NCBI GenBank assembly: GCA_903928275.1
Contig: CAIYQJ010000062.1
Coordinates: forward strand, 1 to 13,463
Direction of reading: 5' to 3'
Length of the DNA stretch: 13,463 bases
Source: an uncultured Chloroflexota bacterium
Lineage (GTDB): Bacteria > Chloroflexota > Limnocylindria > Limnocylindrales > CSP1-4
Shown: piece by piece, positions 1 to 7,533 of the stretch
How the letters are laid out: every line of letters begins with the position of its first letter
Numbering within the stretch: the stretch's first letter is position 1
The notes under the pieces: generated by a model
The model's database searches: none
Seen by the model: the letters and a program-made list of their open reading frames with translations, nothing else
Told to the model about the DNA's origin: nothing
Program-made: the position numbers and the translations under genes

Positions 1-739
1 CGATCCCCCGGGCACCGGCGGCGACCGACGCGTCGATGCCGCCCCCATCCAGCCCGATCGCCGCCACGACCAACCCGACGGCCGGGATGTCGCCGACCGC
101 GCGCGCGTCTACGCGCCGCCGGCCGACCCGGCGCCGAAGGAGCGCGACGCGCCCTCCCTCGACCTCCGCGATCGGGCCGCCGTCGGGGCTCGCGAACGCG
201 TCGATGGCGCTCGTGTGCATCTTGACGACGGCATCGGCCGCGTGGACCCAGCCGGCGATCGACACGAGCGCGCCCTGCCCTCGCAGCGCCGGCGACGAGG
301 CGGCCGTGACGGCGTCGCGGATGTTGGCCGGCCCGTCCGCGCCGGCTGCGTCGGCGGTCCGCATGGCGCCCGTGACCAGGAGCGGGCGTTCGTCGTCCCA
401 CAGGAGGTCGTACGCGATGGCGGCCTCGTCCATCGTGTCCGTCCCCTGCACCACGACCGCGCCGGCGAACGCCGGATCGGACGCGAGCGCATCGCGCGCG
501 GCGGCCACGTTCCCGACGAGATCGCGGACGGAGAAGTGGCTCGCGGGCGTCCGGCCCAGGTCGAGCGCGACGATCTCGACTGCCGCGCCCACTCCAACGG
601 ACGCGAGGAGCTCCGCACCACCGAGCGCCGGCCGCGCGCCGCCAGCGACCGGGTCGGTCGTCATCGAGATCGTGCCGCCGGTGAAGACGACGGCGACCCT
701 GGGTCGCGCGCCGCCGGAGGCGCTGTCCGCCCCGGACAT
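1..739 (-). CDS. Asparaginase/glutaminase family protein (C-terminus off the window)
   Basis: Hydrolyses L-asparagine to aspartate and ammonia. I translated it by hand from the ATG at 739; 246 residues are visible before the left edge cuts it. The first catalytic loop TGGTIS lies at residues 20-25, with T20 the expected nucleophile. The second, QGTDTMDE, lies at 98-105, with T100 and D101 matching the second Thr-Asp pair of the family. The TGAMR strand is at 123-127, and K173 (VVKMHTS) fits the catalytic lysine. No signal peptide is visible, so it is probably the cytoplasmic type. It is the last visible gene of the 7278-to-1 unit and starts 8 bases after the MFS stop, without a clear Shine-Dalgarno, so it probably depends on coupling. 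Family assignment is firm; preference for asparagine over glutamine cannot be read here. Confidence 0.93.
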   Translation of the reverse strand, partial: MSGADSASGGARPRVAVVFTGGTISMTTDPVAGGARPALGGAELLASVGVGAAVEIVALDLGRTPASHFSVRDLVGNVAAARDALASDPAFAGAVVVQGTDTMDEAAIAYDLLWDDERPLLVTGAMRTADAAGADGPANIRDAVTAASSPALRGQGALVSIAGWVHAADAVVKMHTSAIDAFASPDGGPIAEVEGGRVALLRRRVGRRRVDARAVGDIPAVGLVVAAIGLDGGGIDASVAAGARGI

Positions 740-747
740 GCGGTCGG

Positions 748-2328
748 TCACAGGACGCCCGGGCTGTCGGCCGGGGCGGCTGCAGTGGGGGTCGACGTCG
801 GCGGCGAGGCCCGGGGCGGCACCCGGCGTGCGACGATCGACACGACCCCGGAGAGCCCGATCAGCAGGCCGCACACGACGATGACCGTCGTAGAGCCGAC
901 GGCGTCGCTGATGGGCCCCACGATGATGATCGGCACGAAGCTCGCGACCGACACGAGCATGTTCAGGACCCCGAACACGCGACCGCGGACCTCCTCCGCG
1001 ATGTCCTCCTGGAGCTGCGTCTGGGATGGGATCGCCACGACCGCGTAGGCGATCCCGGCGAGGAACGCGATGACGACGACGATGGACAGCAGGGACACGT
1101 TGATGCTCGGAGCGAGGCTCGTCCGGGCCTGGAGGTCGCGGATCGCGGTGGCGATCGGACCGGCGAGCGCGAGGAGGAGGAGCAGGACGCCGAGCGAGAC
1201 GAGGCCCGTCTCGATGAGCCTGCGCCGCGGGAAGTAGCGTGCGTAGCTGTTGAGGAAGAGGACGCCGGTGACCACGCCCCCGCCGAGCGGGAGCACGATG
1301 ACGACGAAGTCCTTGGGGTCGAGGCCGAGGTTCGACGTCGCGAAGCTCGGACCGAGCACGCCGAGGACGCCGATGAGCGACGCGGCGATGCCGAGATAGA
1401 CGAGCGACCAGCCCACGGACGGGTGGGTCCGGATGTATGCGCCGCCCTCCTGCAGCTGCGAGATCGTCTCCTTCGCGGCGTCGAGCGTCTGCCGCACGGC
1501 GCCCTCCGCGCGGCCGGCTGCGCGCTCCCCCGCGGCGGCGGCTGCCGCCTCGACCGCCATCCCGGGGATCTCGGGGGCGCTCCGACCGGCGCGGTCGTCC
1601 GCGGCCTCGCGGGCCTCCCGCGTCTGCTCGGCGAGCTCCTCCGGCGTCTCGGCCGCGGCCCGGGCGGCGAGGGCGGCCGCGGACGGGAGCGTGAAGCAGA
1701 ACACGGCCGCGAGCATGTAGAAGACGGCGACGACGACGATGAGCGCGCCGGGCCCGGCGATCGTCACGACGAGCGGCCCGAGGAGCGCGAACCCGACCGC
1801 GAACGCGGCGTTCGCCGTCAGCGTGAACAGCCCGTTGGCGGCGACGAGCTGCGCGCGCGGCACGAGCCTCGGGATCATGGCGAGCTCTGCCGGCGCGAAG
1901 AAGGTCGTGACGATCGACACGGAGATGTTCAGGACGAAGATCGCGACGATGTTCCGGCCGACGAGCACCATCACGCCGAACGCCACGGCCCGGAGGACGT
2001 TGGTGATGACGAGGAGGTGCCGGCCGTCCACGCGATCGACGAAGACGCCGGCGACCGCGGAGAAGATCACGGCCGGGACGAGGAACGTCAGAAGGAGGAA
2101 AGAGACCGCCGAGCTCGACCCGGTCGCCTCGAAGACGAGGACGGTGAGGCCGTAGAGGACCATGTTCCCGCCGACCTGGGTCGCGACCTGCGACAGCCAG
2201 AGGAGCAGGAACGGCCGATTCCGGAGGACGGCGAGCGGGCTGCCTTCCTCCGCCGGAGGCGACGAAGGCGGCGGCGACGACGACGGCGGCGCTGCCGGTG
2301 CCAGGTGCGACTCCTCCGCGGCGATCAT
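748..2328 (-). CDS. MFS transporter, EntS/MFS_3-like exporter with a long central linker
   Basis: Inner-membrane major facilitator protein, 526 residues, probably an exporter; substrate unknown. Residues 1-30 are a Pro/Ser/Ala-rich cytoplasmic tail. Hydrophobic segments follow from about 39 to 213 and from 305 to 500. The family's motif A appears as GVFVDRVDGRH at 94-104, and the second half carries QEDIAEEVRGRVFG at 440-453, typical of this MFS branch. The loop between the two halves (about 216-304) is long, Ala/Glu-rich and predicted helical. I chose the ATG at 2328 because it overlaps the DUF951 stop as ATGA; the open frame extends to 2436, but that stretch is Arg/Pro-rich and looks non-coding. 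It lies between DUF951 and the asparaginase gene. Confidence 0.9.
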   Translation of the reverse strand: MIAAEESHLAPAAPPSSSPPPSSPPAEEGSPLAVLRNRPFLLLWLSQVATQVGGNMVLYGLTVLVFEATGSSSAVSFLLLTFLVPAVIFSAVAGVFVDRVDGRHLLVITNVLRAVAFGVMVLVGRNIVAIFVLNISVSIVTTFFAPAELAMIPRLVPRAQLVAANGLFTLTANAAFAVGFALLGPLVVTIAGPGALIVVVAVFYMLAAVFCFTLPSAAALAARAAAETPEELAEQTREAREAADDRAGRSAPEIPGMAVEAAAAAAGERAAGRAEGAVRQTLDAAKETISQLQEGGAYIRTHPSVGWSLVYLGIAASLIGVLGVLGPSFATSNLGLDPKDFVVIVLPLGGGVVTGVLFLNSYARYFPRRRLIETGLVSLGVLLLLLALAGPIATAIRDLQARTSLAPSINVSLLSIVVVIAFLAGIAYAVVAIPSQTQLQEDIAEEVRGRVFGVLNMLVSVASFVPIIIVGPISDAVGSTTVIVVCGLLIGLSGVVSIVARRVPPRASPPTSTPTAAAPADSPGVL

Positions 2329-2540
2329 GCGCCGCGCTCGTCGGCGGCCGGAGCGGCGGTGCGCGAGACGAACGCGACGATCCTGCGCTCGACGCCCCGG
2401 CGGTCGAGGAGGACCCGCCGGCCGCACGCGACGCACACGAGCCCGATGTCCGCGCCGACGCGCGCGACGGTCCAGTCGCGCCCGCCGCAGGGGTGGGGCT
2501 TGCGCAGGCGGATCACGTCGCCCGTGGACAGCCGCAGCAC
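2325..2540 (-). CDS. DUF951 family small zinc-motif protein
   Basis: A 71-residue protein matching DUF951 (the YyaB-like small proteins of Gram-positives). The signature KPHPCG is at residues 14-19, followed by a VACG knuckle with C36 and C39, which with C18 could bind a metal. Function is not established. I chose the GTG at 2540 because an AGGAGG sits at 2545-2550, four bases upstream, and it puts the conserved region right at the N-terminus as in the family. An in-frame ATG at 2570 would add ten residues (MDASRSAGGS) but has no good ribosome binding site. Its stop overlaps the MFS start by 4 bp. The preceding DUF881 stop is 46 bases upstream, with no clear promoter between. Confidence 0.85.
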   Translation of the reverse strand: MLRLSTGDVIRLRKPHPCGGRDWTVARVGADIGLVCVACGRRVLLDRRGVERRIVAFVSRTAAPAADERGA

Positions 2541-2544
2541 TGAT

Positions 2545-2550
2545 CCTCCT
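2545..2550 (-). promoter_or_regulatory. Strong Shine-Dalgarno of the DUF951 gene
   Basis: AGGAGG on the minus strand, followed by ATCA and then GTG at 2540. It is the only near-perfect Shine-Dalgarno I noticed in the window, and it decides the DUF951 start in favour of 2540 over 2570. The four-base spacer is slightly short but workable. Confidence 0.7.
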
Positions 2551-2586
2551 GCCGATCGCGAGGCATCCATCCGGCGGGTCAGCCTA

Positions 2587-3273
2587 TCAGAGGTGCGGGG
2601 TGCCGTGAGCGGGCGTGAGGGTCCGCACGGTGCCGGGCACCGCGACCCGCTCCGTCGGCGTCACGACGACGGTCACGTCCGGGTACCTCGCCGCGAAGAA
2701 CGCCACCACGCCCCCAGGTCGCACGAGCGTCCCGGCAAGAGCGTCCTTGTCGCCGATCGCCGTGATGCTGAAGTCGTTGCCGAGCGACACGCCGTCCACC
2801 GAGAGAGCGCCGACGTCCCCGGTCGCGACCGTCCCGTTCACGACCCGCACGCCGTCGACGGCGAGTGCCTCGGCGCCGGCGTTCCGTAGCTCGTTGACGA
2901 TCTCCTGGACCGCGGATGCCGGGATCGGCCCGGTGAGGGTCACCGTCACGCCCTGGCCGACCGCGCCATCGAGCCCGGCCCAGGCGCGGTCGCGCGTGAT
3001 CTCCGCACGCAGCTGCTGCGCCGATCGCTCGCCGTTGCCCGCGGCTGCGTCCACGACGATCAGCTGCCCTTCCAGGTCCCCGACCTCGGTCCGAAGCTGG
3101 TCGTTGCGCGTGTTCAGGTTGGCGACGAGGAGGGTGAGATCCTGTGACGTCAGCTCCTCGAGCCCGTTCGCCGAGCCCTGGGAACGCAGCTGGACGACGA
3201 GCAGGAAGCCGAGGAGCGCGAGCACGAGCGCGACCGACACCTGGGCGCGCCGATCCTCGAAGACGAAGCTCAC
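2587..3273 (-). CDS. DUF881 (UPF0749, YlxW/YlxX-like) membrane protein, second copy
   Basis: A 228-residue single-pass membrane protein. A short basic N-terminus is followed by a transmembrane segment at about 11-28 (VSVALVLALLGFLLVV). A coiled-coil-like region with LEEL and DLEGQL heptads follows at 38-75, then the DUF881 domain at about 90-208, including VQEIVNELRNAGAEALAVDG at 122-141. The topology places the domain outside the cytoplasm. In Bacillus the homologous pair ylxW/ylxX lies near sbp and ftsZ, suggesting an envelope or division role, but the function is unproven. The GTG at 3273 overlaps the stop of the upstream paralog as GTGA. The longer open frame to 3426 is Pro/Arg-rich and antisense-like, so I rejected it. 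Confidence 0.88.
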   Translation of the reverse strand: MSFVFEDRRAQVSVALVLALLGFLLVVQLRSQGSANGLEELTSQDLTLLVANLNTRNDQLRTEVGDLEGQLIVVDAAAGNGERSAQQLRAEITRDRAWAGLDGAVGQGVTVTLTGPIPASAVQEIVNELRNAGAEALAVDGVRVVNGTVATGDVGALSVDGVSLGNDFSITAIGDKDALAGTLVRPGGVVAFFAARYPDVTVVVTPTERVAVPGTVRTLTPAHGTPHL

Positions 3274-4049
3274 GGCGCCACCGAGCCCGGCGGCATGGGG
3301 ACCGGCGAGGCGAGCGGTTGCGCGTAGCGCAGGCGTACGGTGCCCGCATAGGCGGGGACGGTCGCGTCGGGGATCTCCGCGTACCGGACGCGGAGGCCGT
3401 ACGGCTGGACCCGCGACCGGATCCATTCCTGGAAGCCGTTCGAGCTCGTGAGCCGGTCGTACATGTCAGCGGGTCCGATCGCCACGACCTGGTACGGCGG
3501 GACGAGGTACGCGGAGTTCACGAGGATCGATTCGCCGATGTCGAGGAATCCCGACAGGGGGACGATCCGCTCGGTGTTCACCGCGATCGCGTCCGCGCCG
3601 GCAAGCGCGAGCTGCTCGGCGAGGACGCGGAGGTCGCCGGCGCTCACCCGCCGATCCGTGGGCCCACCTCCCGACGGGGTCGGGACGTCAGGGTCCTCGA
3701 GCTGGATCACGAGGCCCGGGCCCGTGAGCCCGACGAGGCCACCCGCGAGCCGTGCGGCGTCCAGCTGCGTCGTGAGGTCACGCGCCGTGGTGCCGCTTCC
3801 CTGGGTTGCTGCCTCGCTGGCACGGATCCGGTCGCGCAGGTCGAGGATCCGCGCCTGCAGGTCGGCCTGCTGCGCCTTCAGCTGCGACGCGGTGTCGACG
3901 AGGGGCACGCGCTCCAGGGACGTGTACCGGACCCTGGGCACCTCCGTGCGAGCCTGCGCTGCGATGAGGAAGCCGAGCGCCAGGAGGGCGACCCCGAGAG
4001 TCACGCTCCAGCTCGACACGCGGCGGAGTCGCGCGGCCGCGCGCGTCAT
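3270..4049 (-). CDS. DUF881 (UPF0749, YlxW/YlxX-like) membrane protein, first copy
   Basis: A 259-residue single-pass membrane protein with the same layout as its downstream neighbour. A basic N-terminus (RAAARLRR) precedes a transmembrane segment at about 15-32. A coiled-coil-like segment follows at 56-80 (QLKAQQADLQARILDLRDRI), then the DUF881 domain at about 95-228. Family hallmarks are GLTGPGLVIQLED at 107-119, LRVLAEQLALAGADAIAVN at 140-158 and SAYLVPPYQVVAIG at 179-192. A Pro-rich tail ends it. It starts with an ATG overlapping the protease stop as ATGA. The two paralogs are diverged, so the duplication is old rather than recent. Confidence 0.9.
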   Translation of the reverse strand: MTRAAARLRRVSSWSVTLGVALLALGFLIAAQARTEVPRVRYTSLERVPLVDTASQLKAQQADLQARILDLRDRIRASEAATQGSGTTARDLTTQLDAARLAGGLVGLTGPGLVIQLEDPDVPTPSGGGPTDRRVSAGDLRVLAEQLALAGADAIAVNTERIVPLSGFLDIGESILVNSAYLVPPYQVVAIGPADMYDRLTSSNGFQEWIRSRVQPYGLRVRYAEIPDATVPAYAGTVRLRYAQPLASPVPMPPGSVAP

Positions 4050-5617
4050 CCCTGCGGCTCCTCGTCCGCCCCCGGGTCCGGCGGCGGGGATGCAGTGTCA
4101 GTACCCGGCTCCGCGGGTCCGGGAGTCGCTTCGGGTGCTGGGTACGCCGGCGAGTCCGGCGGCGCCGCGGGGTCTGGTCCGGCCGGCGGGGGCCACATCG
4201 GCGCAGCCGGTGGCCGGGGGCGGCGCGAACGCACCGCGAGAACGGCTCCGAGCGCGACCGCCACGAGGAACGCCCCGACCGCGAGCAGGAGGACGCCGGG
4301 AGAGGTGCCGCCCCGGTCCGTGGCGCCGCCCTCGCCGGTCGGCGACGTGGCGGCGGTCGCGGGCGCGGCGGTCGCGGGCGCGGCGGTGGCCCCCGACGCG
4401 GTCGGCTCGGCGGATCCGGTCACCGGGGTCGGCGCGATCGCTCCGCCCGGCCCGGACCAATCGGAGGGCACGGGACCCGCCGGAGCCGGGACCGGCCCGG
4501 CCACGGTCGGGGTCCGGGCGCCGATCGATGCCAGCCAGCCGGCCTCCACGTCGGCGAGCGGGAGGCCCAGCCCGGTCCGGAACGCGTCGTCATCCGACAC
4601 CCCGGCCGCATACGCGCGGATGAGCCTGACGAGAGCGTCCTGCCCGTACGTGTCGATGATGTACGAGACCGCGGAGACGCTCTCCGCGTAGGCGAGGAAG
4701 AACTGGTCGGCTGCGGTGGGGAACTCGCCGGAGAGCGCTGCGAGCGGGAGGATCCGCCCGTCGGCGACCCCGCTCTTGAGGTCCTTGCGGTACGACGACG
4801 CATACCCCTCCGACAGGTAGACGGCCACGCCTTCGTTGAGCCAGCGCGGCGGGTAGTGGTAGGGGTTCTGCACGGCCGTGTCGAAGACGAGGTGCGTGAG
4901 CTCGTGCGGGATCACCGTGCCGACCCACGATGCGTCGATCTCGTCCGGCAGGATGAGCGCGAACAGCGTGCGGATCTCGGGGAGCGCGAAGCCGCCGACG
5001 TTCTCCCGCGTCCCCGGCCCCGCCGCGGCGTAGAACGCGGCCTGGGACGCGTAGACGAAGAAGTCGACCGGCTCGGTCTCCGTGACGCCGAGGAGCTTCG
5101 ACGCCTTCTCGATCCCCGCCTCGCCGATCGCGAGCGCCCGATCCGCGAACGCCTCGTCCCCCTGGTACCAGTGGATCCGGACCGTCTTGCCGGTCTTCGT
5201 CTTCCAGGGGAAGCCCGTGTCGGCGTATGTCGTCGAGACCTGCGGTCCGACCTCGGTCGTCCCGTCCGCGAGCGTGACGCGCCAGCGGGCGCCGACGTGG
5301 GTGTTGGGGTAGAGGTGAGAGGTCGTCGTGTCGTAGTTGAAGGCGAGGGTCGTGGGCGTGCCGGTGGCACCGACCCCGACGTCGGCGACGAACGGGCCGT
5401 CCGCACCGGGGAAGTCGAGCAGGATCTCCACGCGGGACGTCCCGGCGGGCAGCGTGGCGGGCTGCTGGAACTCGATGAGCTGACCGTAGGTGGACTTCGC
5501 CTCGGGAGTGCCCCAGGTGGTTCCTGCGGCGAGCGCGGTCCCCGGCGCCGCGAGCGCCATCGATCCCGCGACGAGCGCGAGGACGACCCACGCCGCCACG
5601 GCAGGCGCGCGTCTCAT
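4046..5617 (-). CDS. Membrane-anchored gluzincin protease, peptidase-MA-like
   Basis: A secreted zinc metalloprotease of 523 residues. A signal peptide covers about 1-31 and ends in an ALA-type cleavage region. A beta-rich N-terminal region precedes the catalytic domain at about 145-365. That domain carries the zinc motif HELTH at 238-242 and the third ligand E262 in WLNEGVAVYLSEGY. The following AYAESVSAVSYIIDTYG at 309-325 is typical of peptidase-MA proteins. A low-complexity Ala/Pro/Thr stalk (372-438) leads to a transmembrane segment at about 441-462, a basic stop-transfer stretch and a long Pro-rich tail. The catalytic domain should therefore face outward on a stalk. No cysteine is present. 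The ATG at 5617 overlaps the preceding stop as ATGA; the upstream frame to 5701 is spurious. Substrate unknown. Confidence 0.9.
   Translation of the reverse strand: MRRAPAVAAWVVLALVAGSMALAAPGTALAAGTTWGTPEAKSTYGQLIEFQQPATLPAGTSRVEILLDFPGADGPFVADVGVGATGTPTTLAFNYDTTTSHLYPNTHVGARWRVTLADGTTEVGPQVSTTYADTGFPWKTKTGKTVRIHWYQGDEAFADRALAIGEAGIEKASKLLGVTETEPVDFFVYASQAAFYAAAGPGTRENVGGFALPEIRTLFALILPDEIDASWVGTVIPHELTHLVFDTAVQNPYHYPPRWLNEGVAVYLSEGYASSYRKDLKSGVADGRILPLAALSGEFPTAADQFFLAYAESVSAVSYIIDTYGQDALVRLIRAYAAGVSDDDAFRTGLGLPLADVEAGWLASIGARTPTVAGPVPAPAGPVPSDWSGPGGAIAPTPVTGSAEPTASGATAAPATAAPATAATSPTGEGGATDRGGTSPGVLLLAVGAFLVAVALGAVLAVRSRRPRPPAAPMWPPPAGPDPAAPPDSPAYPAPEATPGPAEPGTDTASPPPDPGADEEPQG
4351..4387. 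repeat. 15-bp tandem repeat, about 2.5 copies, inside the protease gene
   Basis: The plus-strand unit CGGCGGTCGCGGGCG occurs at 4351-4365 and 4366-4380, followed by a partial CGGCGGT copy. On the coding strand it gives repeated Ala-Ala-Pro-Ala-Thr in the protease stalk. It keeps frame, so copy changes would only lengthen or shorten the linker. Confidence 0.75.
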
Positions 5618-7278
5618 GGTCTCGCCCAGTCGAGGCCCGCGAGACGGATGAAGCCGAGGCCGTTCTCCCCGGCCCCGAGGAGGCCGTCGCGCGACAGCCA
5701 CCAGCTCGTCGAGTAGGAGAATGGCACGACCGGCGCCTCATCGCGCACGATCCCCTCCGCGCGGTCGAACGCGGCGGCGGCGACCGCCGGGTCCGTGGCG
5801 GAGCTTCCTTCCGACAACGCCGCGTCGAACGCGGGCGAGCTCCAGCGGCCGTAGTTGTTCGTCTGGCCGGAGCCGAGCAGCAGGCGGAGCGTGGCGGTGC
5901 GCGCGGGGTAGTCGGCGATCCAGTCGACCGCCCAGAAGGCGAACGGGTCGGCCTGGAGCCGGTCGAAGTACTGCGTGAAGTCCATGCTCTCGGTGGCGAT
6001 CGTGACGCCGAGGTTCTCCTTGAGCTGCGCAGCGATCGCGGCCGCGTACGCGTTGCCGGCGGTCACGAGCGTGATCGCGGGAAACCCCCGTCCTCCCGGA
6101 TAGCCCGCCTGCGCCATGAGCTCCCTGGCCGCCGTCGGGTCGAACGCGGGCACGAAGTCCTGGCTCGACCTGCCGGGCACCGCCGGGGGCACCATGCTCG
6201 TGGCGGGCTCCTCCGAGCCGTCCGTCCCGAGCTTCACGAGCCGGTTCCAGTCGATGGCCGACGCGAACGCCTTCCGGACGCGGGCGTCGTCGAACGGCGG
6301 CTTCCGCGTGTCGAACCCGAAGTACTCGAGCGACAGGGACGTGCCCTTGCGGAGGTCGGGCCCCAGGCTGCCGTCATAGGCGATCCAGGACGCGTCGTAG
6401 GGCGCCACGGAGGTGAGGTCCACCTTGCCGTCCTGGAACGCCTGCACGGGGCTCGCGCCGTCGAGTGTCGTTCGGACGTGGACGTCGCGGATCGCCGGCC
6501 GGCCGGCCCAGTAGCGGTCATTGGCGGTGAGCTCGATCCCGGACGCGGTGGCGGACGTGGGCACGTACCCCCCGCTCGCGACGAAGTTCGTGCCTGGGAC
6601 GAGGGGCGCCGGGATCGTCCGCAGGCCCGGCGGGACGACGGCGAGCGTCGGGCTCGCGACGACGGCGGCGAAGTCCGTCGCCGGCCGTGTCATGTGCACC
6701 GTGAGCGTGTTCCCGTCGGCTTCGATCCCCACCGCGTCGGCCGTACCGCGACCGTGCGCCAGGTCGGCCGCGCCGACGACGTCGTCGAGGAGCGAGGCCA
6801 GCGGGGACGGAGTCTTCGGGTCGATGACGCGCAGCCAGCTGCGCTTCACGTCCGCCGCGGTGAGCGGCGTCCCGTCGGAGAAGGTCAGGCCGTCCCGGAG
6901 GGTGAACACGACGGTCTTGCCGCCGTCCCGGAAGGCCCACGATTCCGCGAGCGCGGGACGCACCACGAGGTTCGCATCGACGGTCGTCAGGCTCTCGAAC
7001 ACCTGGGCGATGACGGCTGCGCTCGCGGCGTCCCCGGCAGCGGCCGGGTCGAGCGTCGCCGGCGTGGACAGGGCGACCGTGACCTCGTCGGGCGACGACG
7101 CAGGCGCGAGGAGCGGCGTCGAGACGCGCGCGACACGAAGGGCGGCCGAGATGTCGGTCAGCGTGGGCCCCGCCACGAGCGCGACCATCACGAGGCCCGC
7201 GATCGCGACGGCCGCCAGGCGTCCTCGACCGATCGCAGGGCCGTTGATCGGCTCTGGCGGCGCGCTGGAGGGGAGCAT
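5614..7278 (-). CDS. Orphan SBP_bac_5 substrate-binding protein (peptide/nickel ABC family)
   Basis: A 554-residue extracytoplasmic solute-binding protein of family 5. The signature is clear at about 108-147: PALAESW, TLRDGLTFSDGTPLTAADVK. Further family blocks are FDTRKPPFDDARVRKAFASAIDW in the middle and a typical C-terminal lobe. The N-terminus has a hydrophobic segment at about 21-38 after a short polar stretch. The protein contains no cysteine at all, so it cannot be a lipoprotein, unlike many Gram-positive homologs; it is either anchored by this segment or secreted. No permease or ATPase gene is adjacent. It is the first gene of the unit running to the left edge. The ATG at 7278 lies 6 bases downstream of a -10-like TATACT, arguing for a leaderless mRNA. 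Ligand unknown. Confidence 0.9.
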   Translation of the reverse strand: MLPSSAPPEPINGPAIGRGRLAAVAIAGLVMVALVAGPTLTDISAALRVARVSTPLLAPASSPDEVTVALSTPATLDPAAAGDAASAAVIAQVFESLTTVDANLVVRPALAESWAFRDGGKTVVFTLRDGLTFSDGTPLTAADVKRSWLRVIDPKTPSPLASLLDDVVGAADLAHGRGTADAVGIEADGNTLTVHMTRPATDFAAVVASPTLAVVPPGLRTIPAPLVPGTNFVASGGYVPTSATASGIELTANDRYWAGRPAIRDVHVRTTLDGASPVQAFQDGKVDLTSVAPYDASWIAYDGSLGPDLRKGTSLSLEYFGFDTRKPPFDDARVRKAFASAIDWNRLVKLGTDGSEEPATSMVPPAVPGRSSQDFVPAFDPTAARELMAQAGYPGGRGFPAITLVTAGNAYAAAIAAQLKENLGVTIATESMDFTQYFDRLQADPFAFWAVDWIADYPARTATLRLLLGSGQTNNYGRWSSPAFDAALSEGSSATDPAVAAAAFDRAEGIVRDEAPVVPFSYSTSWWLSRDGLLGAGENGLGFIRLAGLDWARP

Positions 7279-7284
7279 TGCGCG

Positions 7285-7290
7285 AGTATA
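7285..7290 (-). promoter_or_regulatory. -10 element of the binding-protein operon (leaderless)
   Basis: TATACT on the minus strand, followed by six bases (CGCGCA) and the ATG at 7278. With the usual spacing, transcription would start on the A of the ATG. No Shine-Dalgarno precedes the ATG and no convincing -35 hexamer is visible. Confidence 0.6.
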
Positions 7291-7318
7291 GGTGCGCGGC
7301 GGAATCGGCCCGGGTCGA

Positions 7319-7348
7319 CCGGCTCCGACGATCGTTGTCGTCGGCCGG
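7319..7348 (-). terminator. Hairpin downstream of tRNA-Arg, possible terminator
   Basis: On the minus strand, CCGGCCGACGA (7348-7338) can pair across a six-base loop with TCGTCGG (7331-7325) and, after a two-base AG bulge, CCGG (7322-7319). That makes 11 pairs, 13 bases beyond the tRNA 3' end. No U-tract follows, so it may act as a processing or Rho-type stop, or be chance at this GC content. It lies upstream of the binding-protein -10. Confidence 0.4.
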
Positions 7349-7360
7349 CCGCGCGAGGAG

Positions 7361-7436
7361 TGGCGCCCACGGCAGGAATCGAACCTGCGACGCCCGCCTT
7401 AGGACGGCGGCGCTCTGTCCGCTGAGCTACGTGGGC
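7361..7436 (-). tRNA. tRNA-Arg (anticodon CCT)
   Basis: A complete cloverleaf reads on the minus strand. The acceptor is GCCCACG paired with CGTGGGC, the D-stem GCTC/GAGC, and the anticodon stem CCGCC/GGCGG around the loop GTCCTAA. A five-base variable loop follows, then T-stem GCAGG/CCTGC with loop TTCGATT and discriminator G. The anticodon CCT is at 7403-7401 and reads AGG. The CCA end is encoded at 7363-7361. Without CCA the molecule is 73 bases. Confidence 0.96.
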
Positions 7437-7444
7437 TCGCGTCG

Positions 7445-7450
7445 ATCGTA
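7445..7450 (-). promoter_or_regulatory. Likely -10 element of tRNA-Arg
   Basis: TACGAT on the minus strand, 8 bases before the mature 5' end of the tRNA. Transcription would begin about two bases upstream of the tRNA. No clear -35 is visible. Confidence 0.4.
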
Positions 7451-7533
7451 CCAGCCCGAGGCGCGGAGGAGGGTGCCCCGGTCGAGCCGGCCGTCCGGGA
7501 CCGCGGCGACCGAGGGCCGCGGCGGGCCGGGTC

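Noticed and set aside
2329..2436. N-terminal extension of the MFS gene
   Set aside because: Arg/Pro-rich, overlaps the DUF951 gene out of frame; the ATG at 2328 makes an ATGA junction.
3274..3426. N-terminal extension of the second DUF881 gene
   Set aside because: Overlaps the first DUF881 gene out of phase and lacks family similarity; the GTG at 3273 precedes the membrane segment properly.
5618..5701. N-terminal extension of the protease
   Set aside because: Would place a basic, Pro-rich stretch before an otherwise perfect signal peptide.
7339..7425. Plus-strand peptide with GIEPATPAL-like sequence
   Set aside because: This is the well-known false translation of the antisense strand of a tRNA; the tRNA-Arg explains it.
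7487..7530. Nested GC inverted repeats (CCGGCC...GGCCGG around two CCGCGG) before the thiol-redox promoter
   Set aside because: Could be an operator, but CCGG/CCGCGG palindromes are expected often at this base composition, and no regulator gene is adjacent.
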